Notes: generated from the letters alone by a model not told the origin. A stretch of 64,000 nucleotides of DNA from Microvirga vignae (GCF_001017175.1 NZ_LCYG01000003.1:42110-106109), one strand, 5' to 3'. Positions 11,095-20,370 are shown, counted from the stretch's first letter. Numbers and translations: made by a program.

Positions 11095-11841
11095 ATGCCC
11101 CAGATGATTACAGCCCTTTTTAAGGACCCCGCTCAGGCCCGTCAGGCGCTTCAGGCGCTCTTGGAAATGGGAATCGCCCAGCACCGGATCGTCGCGGTGG
11201 GCACCGAGGACGCCCGCGAGATTTCCTCGATCTCCGGCTTTCGAACCCTGTCTGCCCGCGACAACTCCCTGGAAGCCCTCCACGACCTGAACCTGCCGGG
11301 AGAAGACCTGCGCGTGTTCGAGAAAGGTTTGCGCAACGGCTGCACGATGATCGCCGCCCAGGTCGACCGCAATGACATGGAAGAAGCTGCACGGGTGCTG
11401 GAGATGTTCGATCCCGTGGATCTCGACAGCAGCAGCCGGGAATGGCTGAAGGCTGGAGAAGAAAAAGCCGGAGAAGAAAAAGCTGGAGAAGAACTTGGCG
11501 CCGGCCCGGGCGCACCTCTGGCCGCGGGCATCGCCGGCGGCGCTCAAGCCGGCCGGACCAATACAGGCTTGCTTCCCGGTATGGGCCTGATGGCGGAAGG
11601 CACGGATGATCTGGGTAGCGCCGATCTGCGCACGGACGAGACCGGCCAACCGAATGCGGGCGCACAGACCACGGCGGGAACGGGCGCACGCCGCAGCGAC
11701 GAACGGGCGGACCGGGAGGGTGTGAACGAACTCGCCGTCGCCTCCCAACCCTCCCCGGATCAGCCCGGCCTGATGCAGCGGCACATGAACCGCGGCGGCC
11801 GGATCTGGGCCTATCGCACCTTCGACGAGGGCACGGTTTAG
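11095..11841 (+). CDS. hypothetical protein, YflT-like N-terminal domain and low-complexity tail
   Basis: About 248 residues. The first 100 have the beta-alpha-beta pattern of heat-induced/general-stress YflT-like domains (M-I-T-A-L-F-K-D-P-A-Q-A-R-Q-A-L, then a second V-F-E-K-G-L...G-C-T-M-I-A strand), an assignment by pattern only. Residues of about 120-135 contain three copies of A-G-E-E-K, encoded by 15-base tandem repeats at 11453-11496. The rest is Gly/Ala-rich and probably disordered. ATG 11095 or 11104 could start it. Divergent from ugpB. The TAG stop at 11839-11841 merges with the following palindrome. Confidence 0.55.
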   Translation: MPQMITALFKDPAQARQALQALLEMGIAQHRIVAVGTEDAREISSISGFRTLSARDNSLEALHDLNLPGEDLRVFEKGLRNGCTMIAAQVDRNDMEEAARVLEMFDPVDLDSSSREWLKAGEEKAGEEKAGEELGAGPGAPLAAGIAGGAQAGRTNTGLLPGMGLMAEGTDDLGSADLRTDETGQPNAGAQTTAGTGARRSDERADREGVNELAVASQPSPDQPGLMQRHMNRGGRIWAYRTFDEGTV

Positions 11842-11948
11842 CGCATCGTGCGGACCCAAAGGGCCGCGCCAAATGATGCGCCGCTTGGAAAAGGGAGCAT
11901 CGGATCGAATTCGAAAAGTGGATTCCGCTTTTCTCGTCCGAGGCTCTA
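11839..11948. repeat. CTAG-edged palindrome pair (R2 then R1)
   Basis: R2 (GCGCATCGTGCGGACCC ... ATGATGCGC) followed by a degenerate R1 (GAGCATCGGATCG ... GTCCGAGGCTC). The left TAG is the stop of the plus-strand gene, and the right CTAG is the stop of the minus-strand gene at 11946. Confidence 0.8.
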
Positions 11949-13154
11949 GATCACGTTGCGCTCTATCAGCGGACGGTTCGCCAGGACGCGCTCGTAGCCG
12001 AGCTCGGAGAGATCGAGCGTGCGGTACCCACCATGGACGATCAGTTCGGAGAGGCCGCGTCCGACGGCCGGCGCCTGCTGCAGGCCGTGGCCCGAGAAAC
12101 CGTTGCAGAGATAGAAGTTCTCGATTTCGTTCGTCGTGCCGATGATCGCATTGTGATCGAGCAGGCTCATGTCGTAGGGACCGGACCAGGCGCGACCGGG
12201 CTTGATGGCCTCGAAGGCGGGAATGCGGTGCGCGAGCGAAGGCCAGATGAATTCCTCGAAGAAGGAGAAGTCGATCTCCTGGCTTGCGGGATCCTCGTCG
12301 GACCAGTCGGGATCCACATCCGCTTCCGGCGACGCGCCGCAGATGAAGTGGCCCTCGCCTTCCGGGCGCACGTAAGCACCGGAGGTGTCGATGAGTAGCG
12401 GCAGGTTCTCCACCGGCTCCTTGCACGAGAAGGTGAACACGTAGCGGCGCTTCGCCTGTACCGGAATCGTGATGCCGGCCATCGCGGCAAGCGCAGCACC
12501 ACCTGAGCCCGCGCAGTTGATGAGCGTGCCGCAGGCGATGCGCGTGCCGTCCCGCAAGCGCACGGCGACGACGCGGTTACCCTCGCGCTCCACTTCCGCG
12601 ACTTCGCCCTTCACGTATTCAGCGCCGAGCGAACGAGCCTTCTTGCGGAAAGCCTGCAGGAGGCCCCAGCCGTCGAACCAGCCCTCGCCCGAGCGGCCCC
12701 AGGTGCCGGCAGCGAGGTCTTCCACGTTGAGCCAGGGGAAACGCTGCTTCAACTCGTCCGGCTTCAGGAAGAGAATATCCGCGCCTTCCGCAGCCTGCAG
12801 CGCCTGGTTCTCGCGGAGGATCTGCTCGCCTGCTCCGGACGCACAATAGAGATAGCCACCTTCCTTCAGACCGATCTCCGGCTTGTCGCCGTCGACGGTG
12901 AGGTAATCGGCGATGTTGCGCAGGAAGTGGATTCCATAAAGTGAGATGCGGATGTTCACCGCGCTCGAATATTGCTGGCGGATCGAAGCCGCCGACAAAG
13001 CGGAAGCCGACAGCTGATAGGTCGGATCCTTTTCGATGACGATGACGCGCCCCTTGAAACCGGAATCGGCCAGAAGATGGTAAGCGGTGGAGGAGCCCAT
13101 GACGGCGCCACCCACGATCACGATATCGGCAATGCTTGAGGCAGAAGTGGTCAT
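11946..13154 (-). CDS. FAD-dependent oxidoreductase, DadA/glycine-oxidase family
   Basis: A 402-residue DAO-type flavoenzyme. The N-terminal FAD motif is V-I-V-G-G-A-V-M-G-S-S-T near residues 12-23, and a C-terminal N-G-F-S-G-H-G-L-Q segment contacts the flavin in sarcosine, glycine and D-amino acid oxidases/dehydrogenases. It should oxidise an amino or imino acid. Its start overlaps the stop of the Lrp-type regulator by 4 bases (ATGA), so the pair is co-translated. The divergent lysine-degradation genes suggest a related substrate such as D-lysine, pipecolate or a cyclic imine product; this is inference. Confidence 0.78.
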   Translation of the reverse strand: MTTSASSIADIVIVGGAVMGSSTAYHLLADSGFKGRVIVIEKDPTYQLSASALSAASIRQQYSSAVNIRISLYGIHFLRNIADYLTVDGDKPEIGLKEGGYLYCASGAGEQILRENQALQAAEGADILFLKPDELKQRFPWLNVEDLAAGTWGRSGEGWFDGWGLLQAFRKKARSLGAEYVKGEVAEVEREGNRVVAVRLRDGTRIACGTLINCAGSGGAALAAMAGITIPVQAKRRYVFTFSCKEPVENLPLLIDTSGAYVRPEGEGHFICGASPEADVDPDWSDEDPASQEIDFSFFEEFIWPSLAHRIPAFEAIKPGRAWSGPYDMSLLDHNAIIGTTNEIENFYLCNGFSGHGLQQAPAVGRGLSELIVHGGYRTLDLSELGYERVLANRPLIERNVI

Positions 13155-13579
13155 CGTTCGAATTTCGTTGAGAGGATGATGGAGGATTGCGTGCGCTCCA
13201 CCCCTTCCAATGCGCCGATCTTGTCGATGGCGGCATCGAGGGTGGGAACGTCTTCCGCCTCTACCACTGCCAGAAGATCGAAGACACCGGCAACGGAATG
13301 AAGCGCACGCAATTCTGGCATGCGCTGCAGCGCCGTGGCAACAGCGGCGGACGCTTTCGGCGCGACGACGATGGTGACATGCGCCCGCACCACGCGCCGG
13401 CTGATCTCTTCCGCGAGTCTCAATGTATAGCCGACGATCACTCCGCGCCGCTCCAGGCTCTCCACCCGCGCCTGCACGGTCGTGCGGGACAGCTTGAGGC
13501 GGCGGGCGGCTTCCGCATGGCCGATGCGGGCATTCTCCCTCAAGAGGGCGATCAGGGCACGATCCGTGGCGTCGAGCAT
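13151..13579 (-). CDS. Lrp/AsnC family transcriptional regulator
   Basis: A 142-residue regulator. An AsnC-type winged helix lies at 1-60 (L-D-A-T-D-R-A-L-I-A-L-L, then L-S-R-T-T-V-Q-A-R-V-E-S-L-E as recognition helix), followed by a RAM ligand-binding domain with a G-V-F-D-L-L-A-V-V-E segment. An in-frame GTG lies directly upstream. Overlaps the oxidoreductase start by 4 bases. Its position between that gene and the divergent lysine genes makes it their likely amino-acid-responsive regulator. Confidence 0.83.
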   Translation of the reverse strand: MLDATDRALIALLRENARIGHAEAARRLKLSRTTVQARVESLERRGVIVGYTLRLAEEISRRVVRAHVTIVVAPKASAAVATALQRMPELRALHSVAGVFDLLAVVEAEDVPTLDAAIDKIGALEGVERTQSSIILSTKFER

Positions 13580-13683
13580 CACTTTGACCAGTTTTAACGG
13601 CAATATGCCGATAACTACTCGGCTTTCCGTCGGCTTGTCTATGGCGCTTTGCATGGCTTTGCCGTTCTCTCCCCTGATCACCG

Positions 13684-13819
13684 GCGCATCGTGCGGACCC
13701 GAAGGGCCACGGCAGTGAAAAGTGGACCCGGTTTTCCGCCTCAAACGATGCGCCTCTCGGAAGAATGAACATCGGATCGGACCCAAAAGTGGAATCCACT
13801 TTTGGGTCCGATGCTCCAG
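13684..13819. repeat. CTAG-family palindrome pair (R2 and a near-perfect R1)
   Basis: R2 spans about 13684-13755. R1 at about 13770-13818 has near-perfect arms ACATCGGATCGGACCC / GGGTCCGATGCTC around AAAAGTGGAATCCACTTTT. It lies in the divergent promoter region upstream of the lysine dehydrogenase gene, whose ATG follows 11 bases later, so it is in the 5' leader instead of at a gene end. Confidence 0.8.
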
Positions 13820-13829
13820 GGAGGTTTGA

Positions 13830-14969
13830 ATGACCATGAAATCCATTCTCGTCATCGGCGCCGGCAAGATCGGTTCCACCATCGTCGACATGCTCAACGA
13901 GACCGGCGACTACGACGTCACGGTGGCCGACGCCTCTGAAGCTGCCCTTGCGGCTGTGGCCAAGAACGGCATCAGGACGATCCAGCTCGACTTCAATGAC
14001 GCGGTGGCCCTGCAGAACGCCCTGAAAGGCCATTACGCCGTGCTGAGCGCCGCGCCCTATCACCTGACCGGCCATGTGGCCCAGGCTGCGCGCCTTGCCG
14101 ACGTGAACTATTTCGACCTCACCGAGGACGTCGCCACCACCCGCATGGTGAAAGAGCTGTCGGAAGGCGCCGCCACGGCCTTCATTCCGCAATGCGGCCT
14201 TGCCCCGGGCTTCATCTCCATCGTGGCGCACGACATCGCAAGCCGCTTCGACAAGCTCGACACGGTGCGCCTGCGCGTCGGCGCGCTGCCCCAATATCCG
14301 TCGAACGCCCTGTCCTACAACCTCACCTGGAGCACGGACGGCGTCATCAACGAGTATATCGAGCGCTGCGAAGCGGTGGTCGACGGCCGCTTACGCGAAG
14401 TGCCCGCCATGGAAGAGCTGGAAGAGTTCTCCCTCGACGGCACCCGCTATGAGGCCTTCAACACCTCGGGCGGTCTCGGCACCCTGTGCGAAACCCTCGA
14501 AGGCAAGGTGCGCAACCTCAACTACAAGACGATCCGCTATCCGGGCCACTGTGCCCTGATGCGTGTCCTCCTCAACGACCTGCAGCTGCGCAATCGCCGC
14601 GAGGTTCTGAAGGACATCCTGGAGAACGCCGTTCCCGCCACCATGCAGGACATGGTAATCGTGTTCGTGACCGTGACCGGCGAGCGCGGCGGCCGCTATG
14701 TGCAGGAAACCTATGCCCGCAGCATCTACGGCCAGAAGGTCGCGGGCGTGCAGCGCACCGCGATCCAGGTGACCACGGCTGCCGGCATCTGCGCCATGCT
14801 CGACCTGCTGGTCGAAGGCAAGCTGCCGAAACAGGGTTTCGTGCGCCAGGAAGAGATCGACCTCGACACCTTCCTCGCCAACCGCTTCGGCCGCGTCTAT
14901 GCGGGCGTGCGTCTGGACGAGGCCGGCGAACCGGCCGTGAAGAACATCCGCCTCGACGCCGTTGCATGA
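13830..14969 (+). CDS. saccharopine-dehydrogenase-like protein, probable L-lysine 6-dehydrogenase
   Basis: A 379-residue NAD(P)-binding enzyme. The Rossmann motif G-A-G-K-I-G is at 10-15, and the body matches the saccharopine dehydrogenase/homospermidine synthase superfamily (Y-F-D-L-T-E-D, P-Q-C-G-L-A-P-G near 127). The closest function by family and context is L-lysine 6-dehydrogenase, which deaminates lysine to 2-aminoadipate 6-semialdehyde with NAD. The very next gene encodes an antiquitin-type dehydrogenase for exactly that semialdehyde. GGGAGG precedes ATG 13830. A saccharopine-forming role is less likely because no fused or neighbouring ketoglutarate reductase is present. Confidence 0.72.
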   Translation: MTMKSILVIGAGKIGSTIVDMLNETGDYDVTVADASEAALAAVAKNGIRTIQLDFNDAVALQNALKGHYAVLSAAPYHLTGHVAQAARLADVNYFDLTEDVATTRMVKELSEGAATAFIPQCGLAPGFISIVAHDIASRFDKLDTVRLRVGALPQYPSNALSYNLTWSTDGVINEYIERCEAVVDGRLREVPAMEELEEFSLDGTRYEAFNTSGGLGTLCETLEGKVRNLNYKTIRYPGHCALMRVLLNDLQLRNRREVLKDILENAVPATMQDMVIVFVTVTGERGGRYVQETYARSIYGQKVAGVQRTAIQVTTAAGICAMLDLLVEGKLPKQGFVRQEEIDLDTFLANRFGRVYAGVRLDEAGEPAVKNIRLDAVA

Positions 14970-15041
14970 CGACTTGGGCATGACGATTTGGAACAGGCTC
15001 TTGAGCTTCCACGGCTGAGAGCCCGTCCGGCTTCTTTCCGA

Positions 15042-15093
15042 AATCGCATGATCCTATTCGGGAAAAGCAGTTCCCACATTTTGCGATCATGCT
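15042..15093. repeat. divergent R1-type palindrome
   Basis: AATCGCATGATC ... GCGATCATGCT, with a GGGAAAAGCAGTTCCCACATTTT core: the R1 layout with altered arms. It lies between the lysine dehydrogenase and semialdehyde dehydrogenase genes. Confidence 0.55.
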
Positions 15094-15194
15094 TTAAGAC
15101 GGTGGCCTGAAGGCCGCCGTCGTTTCTGTTTAAAGACAAGCGAAGGTGGTGGGCTTTGAATAAGGCCCGAACCCGTTTCCATGGGAGAATGACA

Positions 15195-16742
15195 ATGTCC
15201 GCCCTGCAATCCGTTTCGCCCTCGTCCGCCAGCGTGGCGGAAGAAGCCCGCGCCATTCTCGCCCGTCTCGGCGTGCCGGACAGCGCTTTCGCCCCCACGG
15301 GCCGTCCCGCCCTCTCCCCGATCACGGGCGAGGTGATCGCCCATGTCCGCGAGACCACGCCGGAGGAGGCCAAGGCCGCGATCGGGCGCGCTGACGCCGC
15401 CTTCAAGGCCTGGCGCACGATTCCCGCCCCGAAGCGCGGCGAGTTCATCCGCCTGCTCGGCGAGGAGCTGCGCGCCGCCAAGGACGATCTCGGCCGTCTC
15501 GTGACGCTGGAGGCCGGCAAGATCGTCTCCGAGGGCCTCGGCGAGGTTCAGGAGATGATCGACATCTGCGATTTCGCCGTCGGTCTCTCTCGCCAGCTTT
15601 ACGGCCTCACCATCGCCACCGAGCGCGCCGACCACCGCATGATGGAAACCTGGCATCCGCTGGGCGTGTGCGGCGTGATCTCCGCCTTCAATTTCCCCGT
15701 CGCCGTGTGGTCGTGGAATGCCGCGCTTGCCCTCGTGTGCGGTGACAGCGTGGTGTGGAAGCCCTCCGAGAAGACCCTGCTGACGGCGCTCGCCACGCAG
15801 GCCATCGTCGAGCGTGCCGCGAAGCGCTACGGCGGCGTGCCGGAAGGCCTCTGCGAAGTTCTCCTCGGCGGCCGCGAGATCGGCGAGATCCTCGTCGACG
15901 ATCACCGCGTGCCGGTCCTCTCGGCCACCGGTTCCACCGCGATGGGTCGCCAGGTCGGTCCGAAGCTCGCTCAGCGCTTTGCTCGTGCGATCCTCGAACT
16001 CGGCGGCAACAACGCCGCGATCGTCGCTCCTTCGGCTGATCTCGATCTCGCGCTTCGTGGCATCGCTTTCGCCGCCATGGGCACGGCCGGTCAGCGCTGC
16101 ACCACGCTGCGTCGCCTCTTCGTGCATGACAGCGTGTACGACCAGCTCGTTCCGCGCCTCGTCAAGGTGTATGGCAGCGTGAAGATCGGCGATCCGCGCG
16201 AGCAGGGCACGCTCGTCGGCCCGCTGATCGACAAGGCCGCCTTCGAGGGCATGGAGCGCGCGCTCGACGAGGCCCGCACTGCCGGCGGCAAGGTGCATGG
16301 CGGCGGACGCTACACGGATGTGGCGGCTGATGGTCTCTACGTTCGTCCCGCTCTCGTCGAGATGCCGAAGCAGACCGGTCCCGTTCTGCGCGAGACCTTC
16401 GCTCCGATCCTCTACGTGATGCGCTACACGGATTTCGACGAGGTGATCGAGCAGCACAACGCGGTCGGCGCCGGTCTCTCCTCGTCGATCTTCACGCTCA
16501 ACATGCGTGAGGCCGAAGCCTTCATCTCGGTGACGGGTTCGGATTGCGGCATCGCCAACGTGAATATCGGCCCCTCGGGTGCCGAGATCGGCGGCGCGTT
16601 CGGCGGCGAGAAGGAAACGGGCGGCGGCCGCGAGTCGGGCTCCGATTCCTGGAAGGCCTATATGCGCCGCGCCACCAACACGATCAATTACGGCAACACG
16701 CTTCCGCTCGCCCAGGGCGTGAAGTTCGACGTGGGCGCCTGA
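15195..16742 (+). CDS. amaB: L-2-aminoadipate-6-semialdehyde dehydrogenase (ALDH7/antiquitin family)
   Basis: A 515-residue aldehyde dehydrogenase. The catalytic Cys is C302 in G-Q-R-C-T-T, and the general base Glu lies in L-E-L-G-G-N-N near 268. The C-terminal stretch G-G-A-F-G-G-E-K-E-T-G-G-G-R-E-S-G-S-D is a hallmark of antiquitin (ALDH7A1), which oxidises 2-aminoadipate semialdehyde (in equilibrium with piperideine-6-carboxylate) to 2-aminoadipate. ATG 15195 follows GGGAGA. A strong terminator ends the gene. It is the second step of the lysine route started by the upstream dehydrogenase. Confidence 0.88.
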   Translation: MSALQSVSPSSASVAEEARAILARLGVPDSAFAPTGRPALSPITGEVIAHVRETTPEEAKAAIGRADAAFKAWRTIPAPKRGEFIRLLGEELRAAKDDLGRLVTLEAGKIVSEGLGEVQEMIDICDFAVGLSRQLYGLTIATERADHRMMETWHPLGVCGVISAFNFPVAVWSWNAALALVCGDSVVWKPSEKTLLTALATQAIVERAAKRYGGVPEGLCEVLLGGREIGEILVDDHRVPVLSATGSTAMGRQVGPKLAQRFARAILELGGNNAAIVAPSADLDLALRGIAFAAMGTAGQRCTTLRRLFVHDSVYDQLVPRLVKVYGSVKIGDPREQGTLVGPLIDKAAFEGMERALDEARTAGGKVHGGGRYTDVAADGLYVRPALVEMPKQTGPVLRETFAPILYVMRYTDFDEVIEQHNAVGAGLSSSIFTLNMREAEAFISVTGSDCGIANVNIGPSGAEIGGAFGGEKETGGGRESGSDSWKAYMRRATNTINYGNTLPLAQGVKFDVGA

Positions 16743-16760
16743 TCATTCCGAAAATCCCTG

Positions 16761-16787
16761 CGGAGGGCAGCGATGCCCTCCGTTTTT
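16761..16787 (+). terminator. intrinsic terminator after amaB
   Basis: Perfect 9-bp arms CGGAGGGCA / TGCCCTCCG, a GCGA loop and a following run of five T. Separates the dehydrogenase from the TPP enzyme gene, which therefore needs its own start or read-through. Confidence 0.85.
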
Positions 16788-16818
16788 CTGGTCCCCTCGT
16801 TTACACCGTGAGCCTTCC

Positions 16819-18498
16819 ATGACAGCGACTTCCCGCACCGGCGGCCAGATTCTTGTCGATCAGCTTACTCTGCACGGAGTCGATCACATCTTCTGCGTTC
16901 CGGGCGAGAGTTATCTCGCTGCCCTGGACGCGCTGCATGATGCGAACATCAACGTCACCGTCTGCCGCCAGGAAGGTGGTGCTGCGATGATGGCCGAGGC
17001 CTACGGCAAGCTCACCGGCCGCCCCGGCATCTGCTTCGTCACCCGTGGCCCCGGCGCGACGAACGCCTCGCCCGGCATTCATATCGCCAAGCAGGATTCG
17101 ACGCCGATGATCCTCTTCGTCGGCCAGATCGAGCGCGGCATGCGCGAGCGTGAAGCCTTCCAGGAACTCGACTACCGCGCCGCCTTCGGCCCGCTCGCCA
17201 AGTGGGCGACGGAGGTGGACGATCCGGCTCGCTTCCCCGAGATCATCTCGCGCGCCTTCCATGTCGCGACATCGGGCCGTCCCGGTCCTGTCGTGATCGC
17301 GCTGCCGGAAGACGTGCTCACCGAGATGGCGGACGTTGCCGATGCGCCGCGTTACCAGGTCGTCGAGACGCATCCATCGCTTGCGCAGATGGCCGATCTG
17401 CAGAAGCTGCTTCACGGCGCGAGGAAGCCGGTGGCGCTCATCGGCGGCAGCCGCTGGTCCGAAGTCGCGGTGCAGCGCTTCGTGCGCTTTGCCGAGCGCT
17501 TCGAGCTGCCGGTCGCCTGCACCTTCCGCCGCCAGATGCTCTTTCCGGCCGACCATGCCTCCTATATCGGCGATCTCGGCCTCGGCGTGAATCCGAAGCT
17601 CTTGGCGCGCATCAAGGAAGCCGATCTCGTCCTGCTCGTGGGCGGCCGTCTCTCCGAGATCCCGAGCCAAGCCTATACGCTCCTCGACATTCCGGCACCG
17701 CAGCAGAAGCTCGTTCACATCCATCCGGATCCGAGCGAGCTGGGCCGCGTCTATTCTCCGCATCTTGCCATCAACGCCTCGCCCATCGCCTTCACGGCGG
17801 CGCTGGAAGGCGTGCATCCGCCGGCGTCGCTCCCCTGGAGCGAGAGCACCAGGACGGCGCATGCGGATTATCTCAACTGGAGCAACCCGGCTTCGGTCCG
17901 CGTGCCGGGCGCGCTGCAGATGGGCGAGGTGATGGCGCACCTGCGCGAGGTGATGCCCTCCGACACGATCTACTGCAACGGCGCGGGCAACTTCGCCACC
18001 TGGGTGCATCGCTTCTGGCCTTTCCGTCACTATGGCACGCAGCTTGCCCCCACCTCCGGCTCCATGGGCTACGGCGTGCCCGCCGCCGTCGGCGCCAAGC
18101 GCATTCAGCCCGACAGCACGGTCGTGGTGTTTGCCGGCGACGGCGATTTCCTGATGAACGGTCAGGAATTCGCGACCGCCGTGCAATACGACCTTCCGAT
18201 CCTCGTCATCCTGCTCGACAACGGCATGTACGGCACGATCCGCATGCACCAGGAGCGCGAATATCCCGGCCGCGTCTCGGCGACGATGCTGAAGAACCCG
18301 GACTTCGCAGCCTATGCGAAAGCCTTCGGCGGCTATGGCGAGCGGGTGGAAACCACGGAAGATTTCCCTGCCGCACTCCAGCGCGCCCTGACCTCCAGCA
18401 GGCCTGCGATCCTGCACTGCATGCTCGACCCTGAGGCGATCACGCCCACCCTGTCGCTCTCCGCGATCCGCGACAAGGCGCTGGAGAGCAAGAAGTAA
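16819..18498 (+). CDS. thiamine pyrophosphate-dependent enzyme, acetolactate-synthase-like
   Basis: A 559-residue TPP enzyme with the usual three domains. The catalytic Glu is E52 in C-R-Q-E-G-G-A-A-M-M-A-E, and the TPP/Mg motif begins G-D-G-D-F near residue 440 and ends with the L-D-N-G-M-Y-G segment. This group includes acetolactate synthase, benzoylformate decarboxylase and 2-keto acid decarboxylases. No small regulatory subunit gene is adjacent, so a biosynthetic AHAS is unlikely. The upstream lysine genes suggest a 2-keto acid (for example 2-oxoadipate) as substrate, which is inference. No clear Shine-Dalgarno is seen before ATG 16819. Confidence 0.75.
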   Translation: MTATSRTGGQILVDQLTLHGVDHIFCVPGESYLAALDALHDANINVTVCRQEGGAAMMAEAYGKLTGRPGICFVTRGPGATNASPGIHIAKQDSTPMILFVGQIERGMREREAFQELDYRAAFGPLAKWATEVDDPARFPEIISRAFHVATSGRPGPVVIALPEDVLTEMADVADAPRYQVVETHPSLAQMADLQKLLHGARKPVALIGGSRWSEVAVQRFVRFAERFELPVACTFRRQMLFPADHASYIGDLGLGVNPKLLARIKEADLVLLVGGRLSEIPSQAYTLLDIPAPQQKLVHIHPDPSELGRVYSPHLAINASPIAFTAALEGVHPPASLPWSESTRTAHADYLNWSNPASVRVPGALQMGEVMAHLREVMPSDTIYCNGAGNFATWVHRFWPFRHYGTQLAPTSGSMGYGVPAAVGAKRIQPDSTVVVFAGDGDFLMNGQEFATAVQYDLPILVILLDNGMYGTIRMHQEREYPGRVSATMLKNPDFAAYAKAFGGYGERVETTEDFPAALQRALTSSRPAILHCMLDPEAITPTLSLSAIRDKALESKK

Positions 18499-18530
18499 GC
18501 TCTGCCGTTTCAGAGCCCGCCAGAAACAAG

Positions 18531-18560
18531 AAAGGCGCTATGATCACCGTAGCGCCTTTT
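18531..18560. terminator. bidirectional intrinsic terminator
   Basis: Perfect 10-bp arms AAAGGCGCTA / TAGCGCCTTT with a 9-base loop. The flanks are T-rich on the plus strand and A-rich for the minus reading. Lies between the convergent TPP enzyme and isochorismatase-fold genes and can serve both. Confidence 0.85.
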
Positions 18561-18583
18561 CTGCAGGTCCATGCGGGTTCAGA

Positions 18584-19141
18584 TCATGCCGAAACGAAAG
18601 CCTCGCTCGCAGGCTTGACCCTGATCATCGCCGTTCCCGCATCGAAGCCATCGAGCAAAGCATTGTGATGATCCACGATCTGCTCGACATTGAGCTTCGG
18701 CATGTCGGCCGTCGTATGGGCGTCGGCCACGAGCGTCACGTCGTAACCCAGGCTCACGGCGCGGCGGCAGGTGGTGTCGACGCAATATTGCGTCATGAGC
18801 CCGCCAACGACGAGGTGACGGACTCCATGGCTCGCCAGAACATCCTGCAGATCCGTCTCGTAGAACGAGTCGCAGGCCGTCTTGTTGACGACGACATCGT
18901 CGTTCGTCCGCCCGAGATCTTTGCAGATCTCCCATCCCGGAGTACCAACTTCCAGGCGGTGCCCCGGCTCTCCATTGTGCTGGACGAAGATGACGGGGAG
19001 GCCCTGGCGTCTGGCCTCGCCCGCCAATCCGAAGATGCGGCCACGCACCTCGTCGAAGCGCTGCCTGACGGCGGGGCGCTCCGATCCTTTTTCGGGAAGA
19101 ATGCCTTCCTGCACGTCGATGATGACGAGAGCTTTCGTCAT
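18584..19141 (-). CDS. isochorismatase-family cysteine hydrolase
   Basis: A 185-residue hydrolase with the family's catalytic triad visible: D9 (L-V-I-I-D-V-Q), K87 (V-N-K-T-A-C-D-S-F) and C120 (M-T-Q-Y-C-V). Members cleave isochorismate, nicotinamide or various amides; the triad does not fix the substrate. ATG 19141 has GAAGGT just upstream. It lies 5 bases after the transaldolase stop, in the same transcript. Confidence 0.83.
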   Translation of the reverse strand: MTKALVIIDVQEGILPEKGSERPAVRQRFDEVRGRIFGLAGEARRQGLPVIFVQHNGEPGHRLEVGTPGWEICKDLGRTNDDVVVNKTACDSFYETDLQDVLASHGVRHLVVGGLMTQYCVDTTCRRAVSLGYDVTLVADAHTTADMPKLNVEQIVDHHNALLDGFDAGTAMIRVKPASEAFVSA

Positions 19142-19146
19142 GACCT

Positions 19147-20118
19147 TCAGGCCGCCTTCGCCTCGTCGAGCCGCTTCGCGACGAGCGTGCGCAAGCTGCG
19201 CAGGTCCTTCACGAAGGAGCGGATGCCCTCGGCGAGCTTTTCGGTCGCCATCGCATCTTCGTTGAGCGCGAAGCGGAAGGTCTTCTCGTCCATGCGCGGC
19301 AGGGCCGGGATCTTCTCGACATTGTCGGCCGAGAGCTTGCGGGGCAGTTCGCCTTCCGCCTTCGCCAGCTCGTCGAGGAGCGCGGGCGAGATGGTGAGGC
19401 GGTCGCAACCGGCGAGCGCTTCGATTTCGCCGATGTTACGGAAGGACGCGCCCATCACCACGGTCTTGAAGCCTTGCGCCTTGTACGAAGCGTAGATGTT
19501 GCGCACGGAGAGCACGCCCGGATCGGTCTCGCCGGTATAGGGCCCACCGCCCGCCTTCACGTGCCAGTCGAGGATGCGACCGACGAAGGGCGAAATGAGG
19601 AACACGCCCGCCTCCGCACAGGCCTGCGCCTGGGCCATGGAGAACAGGAGGGTGAGATTGCAGTCGATGCCTTCCTTCTGAAGGACCTCCGCTGCGCGGA
19701 TGCCCTCCCAGGTGGAGGCGATCTTGATGAGGACGCGCTCGCGCCCGACGCCGCGCTCCTCGTAAGCCTTGATGATCTCCCGCGCCGTGGCGATCGTTCC
19801 CTGCGTGTCGAAGGAGAGATCCGCATCCACCTCCGTCGAGACGCGGCCCGGAACGATGCCGGCGAGCTCCGCCCCGAAGGCAACGGCGAGGCGGTCGCAG
19901 ATCGCAGCCACCACGCTCTCGTGCGTTCCACCCTGCTTGCGGCCCCAGGCCAGGGTCTCCTCAAGGAGGTGCCCGTAGGCAGGGATCTCGACCGCTTTGA
20001 GCAGCAGGGTCGGATTGGTGGTGCAGTCCTGAGGCTTCAGGCGGCGCACCGCGTCGAGATCGCCGGTATCGGCGACAACCACCGTCATGGCGCGCAATTG
20101 GTCGAGCTTGGAGGGCAT
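19147..20118 (-). CDS. tal: transaldolase
   Basis: A 323-residue TalB-type enzyme of the non-oxidative pentose phosphate pathway, exchanging a dihydroxyacetone unit between sugar phosphates. The Schiff-base lysine is K132 in [11 protein letters not shown], the same position as in E. coli TalB, and T-T-N-P-T-L-L near 33-39 is the substrate motif. The open frame extends upstream through a repeat, but ATG 20118 gives the family length. Followed closely by the isochorismatase-fold hydrolase. Confidence 0.9.
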   Translation of the reverse strand: MPSKLDQLRAMTVVVADTGDLDAVRRLKPQDCTTNPTLLLKAVEIPAYGHLLEETLAWGRKQGGTHESVVAAICDRLAVAFGAELAGIVPGRVSTEVDADLSFDTQGTIATAREIIKAYEERGVGRERVLIKIASTWEGIRAAEVLQKEGIDCNLTLLFSMAQAQACAEAGVFLISPFVGRILDWHVKAGGGPYTGETDPGVLSVRNIYASYKAQGFKTVVMGASFRNIGEIEALAGCDRLTISPALLDELAKAEGELPRKLSADNVEKIPALPRMDEKTFRFALNEDAMATEKLAEGIRSFVKDLRSLRTLVAKRLDEAKAA

Positions 20119-20280
20119 TCCGGTCTCCGTGGGTTTTTCTGGTGTCAGACTTAGTGGCTTAAGGGGCCTGAGTGAAGACATTTCAGTGTCATTCCCGGCC
20201 TGCGCACCTCCCCTTTCCCGGCGGGGAGGGGCAGGGGTGAGGGTGGTGCGACCGGGTGAGTGGTGGAGCCCGATCGCTTC

Positions 20281-20370
20281 CCGCCATGCCCGCGCCTGTC
20301 GCGGGCATCCACGTCTTTTGACGTGGCGGCTCCTAAGACGCGGATGGCCGGCACGAGGCCGGTCATGACG
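20281..20370. repeat. dispersed repeat type R5, copy 2
   Basis: CCGCGCCTGTCGCGGGCATCCACG, split by about 40 bases from GGATGGCCGGCAC...GGCCGGTCATGACG. It is preceded by a G-rich CCCCTCCCC-type lead-in (20200-20270), also seen near 6230 and 32345, and followed by a TTCCCGACTTGCG segment shared with 6460. These fill the 20119-20451 gap. Confidence 0.7.
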
